Shown: piece by piece, positions 7,507 to 15,532 of the stretch
How positions within the stretch are numbered: the first letter of the stretch is position 1
Layout of the letters: each line of letters starts with the position of its first letter
Assembly: GCA_003131985.1 (NCBI GenBank)
Contig: PKWH01000357.1
Coordinates: forward strand, 1 to 19,723
Source: Acidobacteriota bacterium
Lineage (GTDB): Bacteria > Acidobacteriota > Terriglobia > Acidiferrales > UBA7541
Length of the DNA stretch: 19,723 nucleotides
Reading direction: 5' to 3'
Position numbers and translations under genes: made by a program
Notes under the pieces: model-generated
Databases searched by the model: none
Seen by the model: only the letters and a program-made list of their open reading frames with translations
What the model was told of the DNA's origin: nothing

Positions 7507-8658
7507 TTAAACTGCAGGCGATTGTTTTCGGAGTGGCTTCCACTTGCCGGATGTCCGGCCGAATAGGCATTTCGCTGTTCCGACGAGTGACGCGAGATTC
7601 ACTAAGCAAAACGACATTGGGATGAAAAGTGGAAATGCGAGCCTGTTATCGCGGAGTGCAAATCCAATCAACCCAGTTCCGTAGAAAACCAGCTGTGCGA
7701 GAAACACAGCGCGGTAGAAGGGCACATGGTAAAGGAAAATATTGGACGTGAAGAGTGCCATCAGAAAGTACGGCACGAACCATCGAAGGAGTTTATGGGA
7801 CCAAAGGCTAGCCGCGATTTCGCCGTAACGAAAAGGATTGAGAATTCTTCCGTTTGCTAGAAGAGCCCGTAGGTCCTTATTCACAATCCGGATTTTCAAC
7901 CTGAACATAGAATCGGGCTGATTTTGCGTCAACCGAGTGAAGACGACGGCACGAGAATCCAAAACGGTCCTCATACGCATCAGCGCGACTTGTAACGGCA
8001 GAGCGAAATCGTCACCGACATTTGGATCGAGCGGCTTCCATAGGCAACGGCGCATGGCAAACAGCGAGCCGGAAGCCATCGCTAACAATCCACAGTTGCT
8101 TTCCTGCGTTCGCAACCATGTTTCGTAGCGCAGATAGATACTTTCGTTTTCGGCCACGCTCGTCTCGCGATCATTCTGATACCGAGGGACTCCCGAAACG
8201 AGACCGACTTGCTCGTCGGCAAAATTCTCAACGAGACAGGAGAGCGCATCCACCGACAAAGTGCAATCCGCGTCAGAAAAAACCAGAATTGAGCCCGAGG
8301 CTTTGGCCACAAGCCCATTTTGTGTCGCGCTTTTGCCCTGGTGCTGTGGAAACGAGATCAGGCCCACTCCATCGCCTGCAAACTTGCGAACGATGCCCTC
8401 CGTATTATCTGAGGAACCATCACTGCCAATCAGAACTTCGACGCGCTCGCGCGGATAATCGGAGGAGAGAAGATTCTTAATTTTCGACTCGATGACGCAT
8501 TCTTCGTTATGTGCGGCTACGATCACGGTGATTAGCGGCTTGGCGTAACCTCGACGCCAAGGTGTGGGACTTCCGAAAATGCGGAATTTGAGAAGTAGCG
8601 GGTAGCCAAAATACACGTAAATAATTACTGCAGCAAAAAACCAGAAAAGCTGCCCCAT
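7507..8658 (-). CDS. Membrane-associated family 2 glycosyltransferase
   Basis: Inverting GT-A glycosyltransferase of 383 residues. An N-terminal membrane helix spans about 4-24. The catalytic domain follows, with V-I-V-A-A-H-N-E at 45-52, S-D-G-S-S-D-N-T at 79-86 and the metal-binding D129-A-D131. The A-S-G-S-L-F-A-M acceptor motif and D-D-F-A-L-P with the probable catalytic base come next. A basic R-L-K-I-R segment stands where related processive enzymes have a QxxRW-like motif. At least three C-terminal hydrophobic helices follow, as in cellulose-synthase-like and poly-GlcNAc-type GT2 proteins. The ATG at 8658 is 3 bases from the ChbG-like stop, suggesting coupled translation. It would add a sugar to the lipid-linked unit; the donor and linkage are unknown. 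Confidence 0.9.
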   Translation of the reverse strand: MGQLFWFFAAVIIYVYFGYPLLLKFRIFGSPTPWRRGYAKPLITVIVAAHNEECVIESKIKNLLSSDYPRERVEVLIGSDGSSDNTEGIVRKFAGDGVGLISFPQHQGKSATQNGLVAKASGSILVFSDADCTLSVDALSCLVENFADEQVGLVSGVPRYQNDRETSVAENESIYLRYETWLRTQESNCGLLAMASGSLFAMRRCLWKPLDPNVGDDFALPLQVALMRMRTVLDSRAVVFTRLTQNQPDSMFRLKIRIVNKDLRALLANGRILNPFRYGEIAASLWSHKLLRWFVPYFLMALFTSNIFLYHVPFYRAVFLAQLVFYGTGLIGFALRDNRLAFPLFIPMSFCLVNLASLVGTAKCLFGRTSGKWKPLRKQSPAV

Positions 8659-8661
8659 GCC

Positions 8662-9582
8662 CTACGCGACTCTCTCTATGACGTGATTGTTTTTCGTCCG
8701 AGACGCAATATGTTCGTGGTAAAGCTGGCCATACGAAATCAAGTGAATTTCGCGTTCGTCAATTACTGCGCGCATTTCCGGGTTTGTTAACCAGCTTAGT
8801 TCGTCTTCCCGCCGGCGATAAATTGGATCGGACCTAGAGAAGCCGTCCTCAAAAAAACCCGGGTGGCATGCGAGTTCGAAGGTTCCGGTTGGCAGGTTCT
8901 TAAATGTGGCAGTCCAAAGCAAGCCAAGGTTTGTGGAATCCTTTCTGGCGGCGGAAGGAAATGAAATGCGGCTGTCCGCCGACTTAAACTTGTGGAAGGC
9001 GGTATGCTGCAGCGCATTGCGGTAGCCCTGCACTAGGAGCCGGCGCACGACTCCGCCCTCATGCGGTCCGCCGAGGAAGCCATTCCGCGGCCAACAACTG
9101 AAGCGCGAAGCACGAACGCATGGAATACCTTCGGACGCAACCGAACGCGCAAAGGCGGAGACGGCGGATGGATAAATGTGCGTGTGATGATGTGAATCAG
9201 CGTGAGTGGGTTGAAGGCCCCGGGATTTCATCCAACGAATCTGCGCCAGAAATTCCGTTTCCAGATCCCGCGCGGATACTTGCCATCGCCAGAGTTTGCG
9301 AATCATGACGGGCGGTGGATGAAAATCTCCGCTTGAATCAACCAAACTCGAAACCTCACGAGGCGGAGAAAGTGGTTTGCCGCGGCAAATATTCAGATGG
9401 ATTCCGATGCCGAGAGCGGGCGCGGCTGCGAGGTGTTCGATGGCGTAATCGGTTGCAGGCATATTCACCATTAACGAGGCGCTGGTTAGGAATCCGAAGC
9501 GATGAGCTAGAAGAATGCCGTCGGATATTCCGCGGCTCATTCCGAAATCGTCGGCGTTGACGATCAAGCGCTTTTCCTTCAT
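8662..9582 (-). CDS. ChbG/YdjC-family carbohydrate deacetylase
   Basis: Predicted metal-dependent N-deacetylase of 306 residues. Related enzymes are ChbG, which removes an acetyl group from chitooligosaccharides, and HpnK of hopanoid synthesis. The catalytic and metal-binding set is complete: N-A-D11-D12-F-G at the N-terminus, G-I-H62-L-N, and T-H-A-D129-S-H-H-H-T-H at 126-135. A late C-H-P-G-F motif is also present. It is cytoplasmic, with no signal peptide. The ATG at 9582 overlaps the stop of the PaaK-like gene in ATGA, so the two are probably translated together. A likely job is removing acetyl from an amino sugar of the repeat unit or its precursor, but the substrate is inferred from context only. 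Confidence 0.9.
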   Translation of the reverse strand: MKEKRLIVNADDFGMSRGISDGILLAHRFGFLTSASLMVNMPATDYAIEHLAAAPALGIGIHLNICRGKPLSPPREVSSLVDSSGDFHPPPVMIRKLWRWQVSARDLETEFLAQIRWMKSRGLQPTHADSHHHTHIYPSAVSAFARSVASEGIPCVRASRFSCWPRNGFLGGPHEGGVVRRLLVQGYRNALQHTAFHKFKSADSRISFPSAARKDSTNLGLLWTATFKNLPTGTFELACHPGFFEDGFSRSDPIYRRREDELSWLTNPEMRAVIDEREIHLISYGQLYHEHIASRTKNNHVIERVA

Positions 9583-10976
9583 TGCTCCACCCGATTGACA
9601 ATCAGAGGAATTTTCCCGCCTGGAAAAACCAACGGCTCCGAGGCAATCTCAGCAGTGACACGCATGGATCCCCCTAGCAAGTGTTGCAGTTCTTCGCGAA
9701 TTTTCATCATTTCCAGAGCGGCAAGATCGCTACCGGCAACAGCTCGAACAACCACGCGTTCCGCGCGGTCGTGGACAAACTGACAGAATCGCAGCGAAGT
9801 GGCTCCCTTGAGGTATTGGTTCAATGCGCGCGGAGAAAATATCCGGCCGTCGGCGCAATGGAGGATCTCACTTTCACGCGTAATCGTGGGGGTAACTCGA
9901 GGAAACGCTCGGCCACATTGGCAAGGAGTTCCCAGTTTCCAACGCCCTCGATCGCCAATTCTGTATCGCACCAAAGGCATGGCGCGATTCAAGAAACCAG
10001 TCCAAACGAAATATCCCTCTTCGTCTGCTGCGACTGGAGCGTTGTTCGCGTCCAGTATTTCCAGGTAACCGTACTCGGGCGCAAGGTGCATCTCGCCTTT
10101 CTCGCATTGTTGGATTAGCCCGCAATATTCCGTCATGCCGTAGCTATCGAATACAGCTGCCTGAAACGCGGATTCAATTTTCTCGCGAGCCGCCGGATAC
10201 AGTGGTTCACCGCTGGTGAAGACCGCGCGCATCGGAATAGTCTCGCCTCGGCTTAAGGCAAAATCCGCCAAAATGCTGAGCACCGAAGGGAAACCTTCCA
10301 ATACCGTACCTCGGTGTTCATGAAGGAATTTAAGGTAGTCGGCGGCAGTTTTTTGCGAGAGATGAAAAATACTCAAAAGAATCTGGCGCTCAGGGAGATT
10401 GTGAGTCCAATAAGGAGGTGTGGTACGGGTGATCGGTACCACGCGCGCTCCAAAGAGCGTTACTCGCGGCTGTCGTGGTTTCACTCCGGCCCAAGCCCAC
10501 TGGCGAAGGAGGAACGCCCAGTTTTCTCTGGCGAGTTTCTCTGTGTAGGCGACCTTCAAGTTACCGCCGGTTGTGCCAGTAGTCCCGGCAATGATGCGCT
10601 GACGCGGGGGGACATCGCGCGAGAGAAGGTGTGCGCGGTTCTCGCGAACGGTTTCACGGGTGAGGACGGGCAGAAGCCGTAGGCTATCGAAGTTGCGAAT
10701 CTCGATCTGCGGATAGTTGGCGTAGTAAGGTGCCGCTGCGCGTGCGTGCGAGACAATCTCCTGGAGACTGCGAATTTGAAATGAAGAAATATCGTCGGGC
10801 GTCCACGCCTCATGCGCGCGAAGGTGTTTGAGGAACGAAAAGGCTTCCGGCGAGTAGCGGATTCGCGAAAGGAACCAGCCGCGCGCGCTGGTTAACAAAG
10901 TGCGCGCAGGGGAAGGCAGCCGGTCGTAAACCGTTTGCAGCCGTCCAATGTTTGCCCGTATGAGAGGTTCAAGCAT
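9579..10976 (-). CDS. PaaK/CapK-like adenylate-forming enzyme
   Basis: ANL-superfamily protein of 465 residues resembling phenylacetate-CoA ligase and the CapK group found in capsule clusters. It should activate a carboxylic acid with ATP as an acyl adenylate. Motifs in order: G-T-T-G-T-T-G-G-N-L-K at 131-141 (phosphate loop), F-T-S-G-E-P near 253-258, Y-G-M-T-E at 279-283, Y-R-I-G-D at 338-342, C352-Q-C354-G, and a C-terminal G-G-K whose Lys fits the adenylation lysine. All core residues seem intact. The ATG at 10976 is 27 bases downstream of the GT4 stop. Its end overlaps the deacetylase start by 4 bases. No acyl-carrier protein or recognisable acyltransferase is in the window. The acid and acceptor are unknown, and aryl-CoA catabolism is unlikely here. 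Confidence 0.88.
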   Translation of the reverse strand: MLEPLIRANIGRLQTVYDRLPSPARTLLTSARGWFLSRIRYSPEAFSFLKHLRAHEAWTPDDISSFQIRSLQEIVSHARAAAPYYANYPQIEIRNFDSLRLLPVLTRETVRENRAHLLSRDVPPRQRIIAGTTGTTGGNLKVAYTEKLARENWAFLLRQWAWAGVKPRQPRVTLFGARVVPITRTTPPYWTHNLPERQILLSIFHLSQKTAADYLKFLHEHRGTVLEGFPSVLSILADFALSRGETIPMRAVFTSGEPLYPAAREKIESAFQAAVFDSYGMTEYCGLIQQCEKGEMHLAPEYGYLEILDANNAPVAADEEGYFVWTGFLNRAMPLVRYRIGDRGRWKLGTPCQCGRAFPRVTPTITRESEILHCADGRIFSPRALNQYLKGATSLRFCQFVHDRAERVVVRAVAGSDLAALEMMKIREELQHLLGGSMRVTAEIASEPLVFPGGKIPLIVNRVEQ

Positions 10977-11003
10977 ACAAATAAGCTTCTGTTCCAGGAG
11001 AGG

Positions 11004-12191
11004 CTAGGAAGTTGCCGCCACTCGCACGCAAAACTCGCGAAGCTTGCGCACTTCGTTGTGATTGTTGTATCTCTGGACGATCGCAGACCGTCCGGACTGG
11101 CCCATGGACGAAGCCGCGTCTGGATGATCCAGGAGCCAGCGAATCGATCGAGCAAGCTCAGCGGCATCGGAAGGCTGGTAGAGAAACCCACCGTTCACGC
11201 TCCTGAAAAACGGCCGGATGGGCGGCAGATCGCTTGCAATTACCGGTAAACCGCAAGCCCAATACTCGAAAACCTTAACCGGAAGATTCAGCCGGAATTT
11301 TGGAATGTCTTGCAACGGGCAGACGCCGATACGGGCTTCGCTCAGCGCCGCGGCCATGTCTTCGTGGTCCATCCGTCCCCTGAGCCCAACATATGCCGAT
11401 AGGCCAAGGGCGCAAATGCGTTCGCGCAACTCGCCTTCGAATACAACGTCATCGAAATAGCCGATCAACAGAAGGCTAGCGGGCTTTCCACGGGCTGCGA
11501 GCAACCGCATGGCTTCGAGAAGCACCAAGGTGCCGGCACGCGCTGAGAGGCCGCCACGGTAGACGACATCAAAGTGCTTGGTAACAAGGCGAGGCGGCGG
11601 AAACAGATCGAGATTTGGGAAGTTGAAGAAGACTAGCTTGCGGCTTTTTCCAGTGTGCGCGAAGCGGCGCAATGTGAGCGAGTCCGCCGTCATCACGCCA
11701 TCGAAGCAACGAGCTGCTAAGCGTTCGAGAGCCGCGACCACCTTTGCTACGGGTAGCCTCAAACCAGCGGGGAGCGAACGCTTGTTCAGCGCCATTGAAG
11801 GGAAATCTTCATAGGCGTCATAGATAACTCGCTTGTGGAAAATTACCTTCAGCGCCAGGGCAACCGGAAGCAGTTCGGGATCTTGAAAATGATAAAGATT
11901 CGCATTTTGGCGCAGAAGGACTCGAATGAGGCCGGCAGACGGAAGCAGAGAACGCAATCGACTCTGCGGTCTTTGCAGAGTCACAAAGTCAACACCGTTG
12001 CGGCGTCCTTTGATATCTGCGGGCGTTACGTACCGGACGTTTATTCCAGCCGCTGCGAGTGGCATGCATTCGCGATGAAATGAGCGGCTTTTCAATTGAG
12101 TATGCGAGGTCGAAAAGTGGCATAGCGTTATGCCACATTCCCGGGCCACCGCGTTGGAGGCCGGAATCAGGGCGGATACTTGCGCTGTCAT
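11004..12191 (-). CDS. GT-B glycosyltransferase, family 4-like
   Basis: Cytoplasmic or peripheral glycosyltransferase of 395 residues with two Rossmann-like halves. The N-terminal acceptor domain includes H-F-Q-D-P-E-L-L-P at 101-109 and Y-D-A-Y-E-D-F near 124-130. The C-terminal donor domain has Y-R-G-G-L-S near 211-216, G-L-R-G-R at 269-273, and L-P-V-K-V-F-E-Y-W-A-C-G-L-P-V-I at 303-318, where the Glu binds the nucleotide sugar. It ends with a Gln/Arg-rich helix. The ATG at 12191 lies 38 bases after the Wzy-like stop and the N-terminal fold is complete from there. It would transfer one sugar during repeat-unit assembly with retention of configuration, as the family does. The donor is not predictable. 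Confidence 0.9.
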   Translation of the reverse strand: MTAQVSALIPASNAVARECGITLCHFSTSHTQLKSRSFHRECMPLAAAGINVRYVTPADIKGRRNGVDFVTLQRPQSRLRSLLPSAGLIRVLLRQNANLYHFQDPELLPVALALKVIFHKRVIYDAYEDFPSMALNKRSLPAGLRLPVAKVVAALERLAARCFDGVMTADSLTLRRFAHTGKSRKLVFFNFPNLDLFPPPRLVTKHFDVVYRGGLSARAGTLVLLEAMRLLAARGKPASLLLIGYFDDVVFEGELRERICALGLSAYVGLRGRMDHEDMAAALSEARIGVCPLQDIPKFRLNLPVKVFEYWACGLPVIASDLPPIRPFFRSVNGGFLYQPSDAAELARSIRWLLDHPDAASSMGQSGRSAIVQRYNNHNEVRKLREFCVRVAATS

Positions 12192-12229
12192 TTGAGGTCC
12201 AAACTATTGGCGAAAAGTTTTCTTCGAGT

Positions 12230-13606
12230 TCAAGCGCGGCAATCCCCGTTATGCGCGACGCCGGGGGAGAGGGTTGCCGGCGGCCCTGAGGCTCGGAGTC
12301 TCAGGCTTCCTGCCACGAAAATTAAACTTATGAAAAGCCAGGTTGACCGATCTGAGTTGATATCGCCCGTGTTTAGCGAGTTCACAATGCCGACTAACAG
12401 CAGCGCCGCAGTCACATAGGAGAGGGTCAAGTACGGTGACGAGACGTCTCGCATCTGGCGAAACGCTTCTCGAATGGCACTGCCAAAAATAATGCAGACG
12501 ATTAACACGGCGGGAATTCCGAGCTCACAACCGATTTCGAGAAAGATGTTGTGTGGCCAATTGTAAAGCTTTGCGTTGGGCGAATGATAGCGGAAGCCCT
12601 GAATGCCGACCCCGATTAAAGGATGTTGTTGAAGAAGCTGCCAACCATAGCCAAGAAGTTCGGCGCGAAAGTTCAGCAGATTATCGACGCTGCGGGAATT
12701 CGCCAGAGTTCCGAGATATTCGAATGAGGCTTCGGGAATGTTAAGGAAGGGGATTGCTGCGAAGCCCAAGACGGTCAAGGCCAGCAAATCTGCGACAAAC
12801 TGTCGATACAAAAACAAACTCATCAGGATGGCGGTACCGAGCGCTATAGCCGCACCGCGCGATCCGGAACCGATCAAGGCCATCAGGGGCACGGCGAGCA
12901 GGGGATATACGAGCACTCGTTTGAAAAAAGAAAGTCGGGGCATGCCAATGAACCAAATAAGCAGGATTAGGGAGCACGCAACGTGGCCCAAACCAATCGT
13001 GTTGCTGCTTGGAGTCACGAGGCGCTCGGATCCGCCAAGCTGAGTGAGCGAATAGCCACAGATCAGGAAGGCGATGACGGCGAAGCCTGCGAAGAATCTC
13101 TTGAGGGCTTGCGGCGTAGTCAGGATGAAAAACGGAGCAACGATCACGAGACCTGTTACCGTCAGGAAGCGGCCCACCTTTTCCAAGCCGGCGTCAAACA
13201 CTGGTGTGTACGCGAGGCTTGCGACCATTAGCGCAACTAAGACGATATATAAAAAAAAAGAGGCAGGCATCGGTACCATGCGTTTTCGGCGAAACGAGTT
13301 CAAGCCAATTCCTAAGAGGATGATTGCGCCCAAGGCTAGCGTCAAATCCACCGGAAGTATAGAGGCGACTCGTTCGTCGCCCTTTAGATCGCCGATAACG
13401 ACATAAAGAGCGAGCGCGAGTTCGGGGTAAAAAAGAAGGACAGCAACGCTAGCCGCTCCTAGGACGAAAGCAATCAGCATTTGTGGTGAGAAAGTTGAGG
13501 CGAACAAGGCCCATCCGCCGGCGAGGGATGCCGCCAGTATTGCGAGGCCTGAGAAGGGGACTTGATGAAATTTGTGGAAAACGGTTGCGTTGCTGTACGA
13601 ACCCAT
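12230..13606 (-). CDS. Wzy/O-antigen-ligase-like membrane protein
   Basis: Polytopic membrane protein of 458 residues with about 10-12 hydrophobic helices, matching the O-antigen ligase/polymerase (Wzy_C) group. Diagnostic pieces are G-S-G-S-R-G-A at 246-252, H-P-L-I-G-V-G-I-Q-G-F at 328-338 in the large periplasmic loop, and W-P-H-N-I-F-L-E-I at 350-358 with the conserved His, followed by E-L-G-I. In this family the Arg and His in these loops are needed for joining glycan from undecaprenyl diphosphate to an acceptor. The protein either polymerises repeat units or transfers the glycan, and sequence alone does not decide. The ATG at 13606 directly follows the TAA of the FkbM gene (TAAATG), consistent with coupled translation. 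Confidence 0.9.
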   Translation of the reverse strand: MGSYSNATVFHKFHQVPFSGLAILAASLAGGWALFASTFSPQMLIAFVLGAASVAVLLFYPELALALYVVIGDLKGDERVASILPVDLTLALGAIILLGIGLNSFRRKRMVPMPASFFLYIVLVALMVASLAYTPVFDAGLEKVGRFLTVTGLVIVAPFFILTTPQALKRFFAGFAVIAFLICGYSLTQLGGSERLVTPSSNTIGLGHVACSLILLIWFIGMPRLSFFKRVLVYPLLAVPLMALIGSGSRGAAIALGTAILMSLFLYRQFVADLLALTVLGFAAIPFLNIPEASFEYLGTLANSRSVDNLLNFRAELLGYGWQLLQQHPLIGVGIQGFRYHSPNAKLYNWPHNIFLEIGCELGIPAVLIVCIIFGSAIREAFRQMRDVSSPYLTLSYVTAALLLVGIVNSLNTGDINSDRSTWLFISLIFVAGSLRLRASGPPATLSPGVAHNGDCRA

Positions 13607-14461
13607 TTACTTGTGGGCCTTTGCGATGAAAAGAACGTCTTCGACATGTTCAACGGCTGAAAGGTTCACAGGTGTCGTACCGTCGATCAGGTCGTATGCG
13701 CCATAGCCGTAGCTCGACATGTAATCTGAAAGCTCGGAAATTGTTCGCCCTAGCAGCGGATAGGCGCGCGGAGCGATTTCGCAGATAATGGCAGGACGTT
13801 GTTTCGATCTATCAAAAAAGCCTCGCAATCCTTTCAAGATCGGCAACTCGTATCCTTCCGCGTCAATTTTGACCAAGGAAATGCGGTTGATGTTGCGCTC
13901 CGCCAAGTAAGAATCCAAGCGAACAACCGGAACCTTTAAAGTGGAGATGACTTCGGGGCCAGACTTGTAAGCCAGCACCATCGTGTTTTGGCCCGGCTCG
14001 CGGGTGACGTAAATTGTGCAGCTTCCGGGTTCTTCGCCTGCGGCCTTGCAATTCGTCAGGATGGAATGTTCCGGATTCAATTCAACAAGCCTCTCGAGCC
14101 TGTCGAAGTAAGCCGGCACAGGTTCGAAGCAATGTACCTGGCCTCGCTTTCCGACAATACCCGCCGCGAAAGCTGATAGATATCCGACGTTCGCTCCGAC
14201 ATCTAGAAACACATCTCCGGGCTTCATCAATCGCTTCATCGCATCGATAATCAAAAGGCCGTAGGAGCCGAAGTACATCGGAGCGGCGCCTCTGTAGTGG
14301 CCGAAGTCGTACTCGAACACAACGTCGTCGATGCGTTTTTGCGCCGGCAGTGGCGGCAAGCGCCGGGTCGTATTCAGTTTTGCAAGCAGCACACGACAAA
14401 ACAGCGACGGGTTCTTGGCCAATAGGGTGGTGGCGCGAGATGCTATGGTTCGGAGATACAT
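13607..14461 (-). CDS. FkbM-family SAM-dependent methyltransferase
   Basis: Predicted O-methyltransferase of 284 residues. A class I SAM-binding fold is visible: F-L-D-V-G-A-N-V-G-Y-L-S at 85-96 (motif I), H-C-F-E-P-V-P at 110-116 with the acidic ribose-binding position, L-D-S-Y-L at 182-186, and L-V-K-I-D-A-E-G-Y-E at 196-205, a hallmark of FkbM proteins. Roughly 45 N-terminal residues are basic/hydrophobic and variable. Such enzymes methylate sugar hydroxyls in several polysaccharide and antibiotic loci. The ATG at 14461 is 16 bases after the oxygenase stop. It probably decorates a sugar of the repeat unit; the methylated position is unknown. Confidence 0.9.
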   Translation of the reverse strand: MYLRTIASRATTLLAKNPSLFCRVLLAKLNTTRRLPPLPAQKRIDDVVFEYDFGHYRGAAPMYFGSYGLLIIDAMKRLMKPGDVFLDVGANVGYLSAFAAGIVGKRGQVHCFEPVPAYFDRLERLVELNPEHSILTNCKAAGEEPGSCTIYVTREPGQNTMVLAYKSGPEVISTLKVPVVRLDSYLAERNINRISLVKIDAEGYELPILKGLRGFFDRSKQRPAIICEIAPRAYPLLGRTISELSDYMSSYGYGAYDLIDGTTPVNLSAVEHVEDVLFIAKAHK

Positions 14462-14477
14462 GTATGAGGTCTCTGGT

Positions 14478-15527
14478 TTAACTAGCGTGAGCAGCGAGCG
14501 CAGCTTCTTGTTTTACGAGCGTGGGGTGCGCAAAAAGACGCTGCAGCTTGGTCATCCGAGCGTAATCCGGAGCCAAAATGCGGTTTTCGTTCAGATCGCG
14601 CGATATTCCTGCCTTGTAGCCATGAAGGTCGAGTTTGATCGCTGTTCGCGGGCGATTGTTTGGATCACCAGGCTTGTTCCACGCCGGTCCTTTGTGGATG
14701 CCATTCCCGTGAATGGCTGCAACGCTTCCGCGTGGGGTCTGGAGGACCGCCCAACTCCGCCGCGGATAGATACGCTCGACTTCTTCATCGCTCAGCCGCC
14801 CGTCATTTGCTGGTATCCCTAGATCGCGAGACAAGCGGGGACGGCAGGAACGGACATCGTAGTGATTCGAGCCCGGGATATAAACGAGCGGGCCGCGGGT
14901 GTCGTCAACATCCACCAGGTAGATGAAGACTTGGAGTGAATCCGATTCGTCATTGTCCTTGTGAAAATTGCTGGAATGCAGAGGGCGACTGTGCGGAAAA
15001 TCGCGAACAAGTGTTACGCGGTAGAGCGGCGGCAGGTAACCGAGAAAGTTCGCCGCAATTTTCAGAATACTCTCGTGGAAAGCCACATCCAGTGCTTCGG
15101 GAATGCGGACCAGAGGATCGCGCAGAGCAATCATCTTTTCCGTGGCGGCTAATTCGTCGTAACAGAGACCATCGAGCGTCGTGCGGTCTTTGGATTGAAT
15201 CGAATAAGCAAGATGGGTGTCGATTTCAAGATTATGAAACATCGCATCAGCTTTTAAAAATATGCGATCTACGAGCTCTCGCGGGAAGAATTCGGAAATG
15301 AGGGCATAGCCGGATTCTCGTAGCGAGTTCACTTGCCGTGCTTCGAATTCATTCATGGTGAATAGAGACCGATTTCGTTTAAACAGCCGGCGAGTTTCCG
15401 CTCCAGCGATCCGGCGGGAGTAGAGCATCCTTGCCTTGCAGATGGCGCTGTAGAGGTGCGGCTGAGTCCGAACGGCGCGCAGCAGAAATGGAGAACGCGC
15501 TAAATTTCCGCCCGATTGGTGATTCAT
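14478..15527 (-). CDS. PhyH-family Fe(II)/2-oxoglutarate dioxygenase
   Basis: Predicted non-haem iron oxygenase of the phytanoyl-CoA dioxygenase family, 349 residues from the ATG at 15527. The frame is open upstream to a TTG at 15566, but that would overlap the aminotransferase by 34 bases, while the ATG lies 5 bases after its TAA with A-A-G-A nearby, so the ATG is chosen. The double-stranded beta-helix core shows N-F-H189-K-D191 (iron ligands), then V-Y-I-P-G-S-N-H, the distal H-G-N-G-I-H-K-G and R-P-R-T-A for 2-oxoglutarate. The first 60 residues are basic and variable. Members hydroxylate small molecules, lipids or sugars; in a polysaccharide operon a sugar or acyl substituent is a reasonable but unproven target. 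Confidence 0.85.
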   Translation of the reverse strand: MNHQSGGNLARSPFLLRAVRTQPHLYSAICKARMLYSRRIAGAETRRLFKRNRSLFTMNEFEARQVNSLRESGYALISEFFPRELVDRIFLKADAMFHNLEIDTHLAYSIQSKDRTTLDGLCYDELAATEKMIALRDPLVRIPEALDVAFHESILKIAANFLGYLPPLYRVTLVRDFPHSRPLHSSNFHKDNDESDSLQVFIYLVDVDDTRGPLVYIPGSNHYDVRSCRPRLSRDLGIPANDGRLSDEEVERIYPRRSWAVLQTPRGSVAAIHGNGIHKGPAWNKPGDPNNRPRTAIKLDLHGYKAGISRDLNENRILAPDYARMTKLQRLFAHPTLVKQEAALAAHAS

Positions 15528-15532
15528 ATTTC

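Noticed and set aside
7937..8480. Plus-strand open frames opposite the GT2 gene
   Set aside because: Arg/Ser/Pro-rich shadows without a ribosome site. The minus-strand frame carries all the glycosyltransferase motifs.
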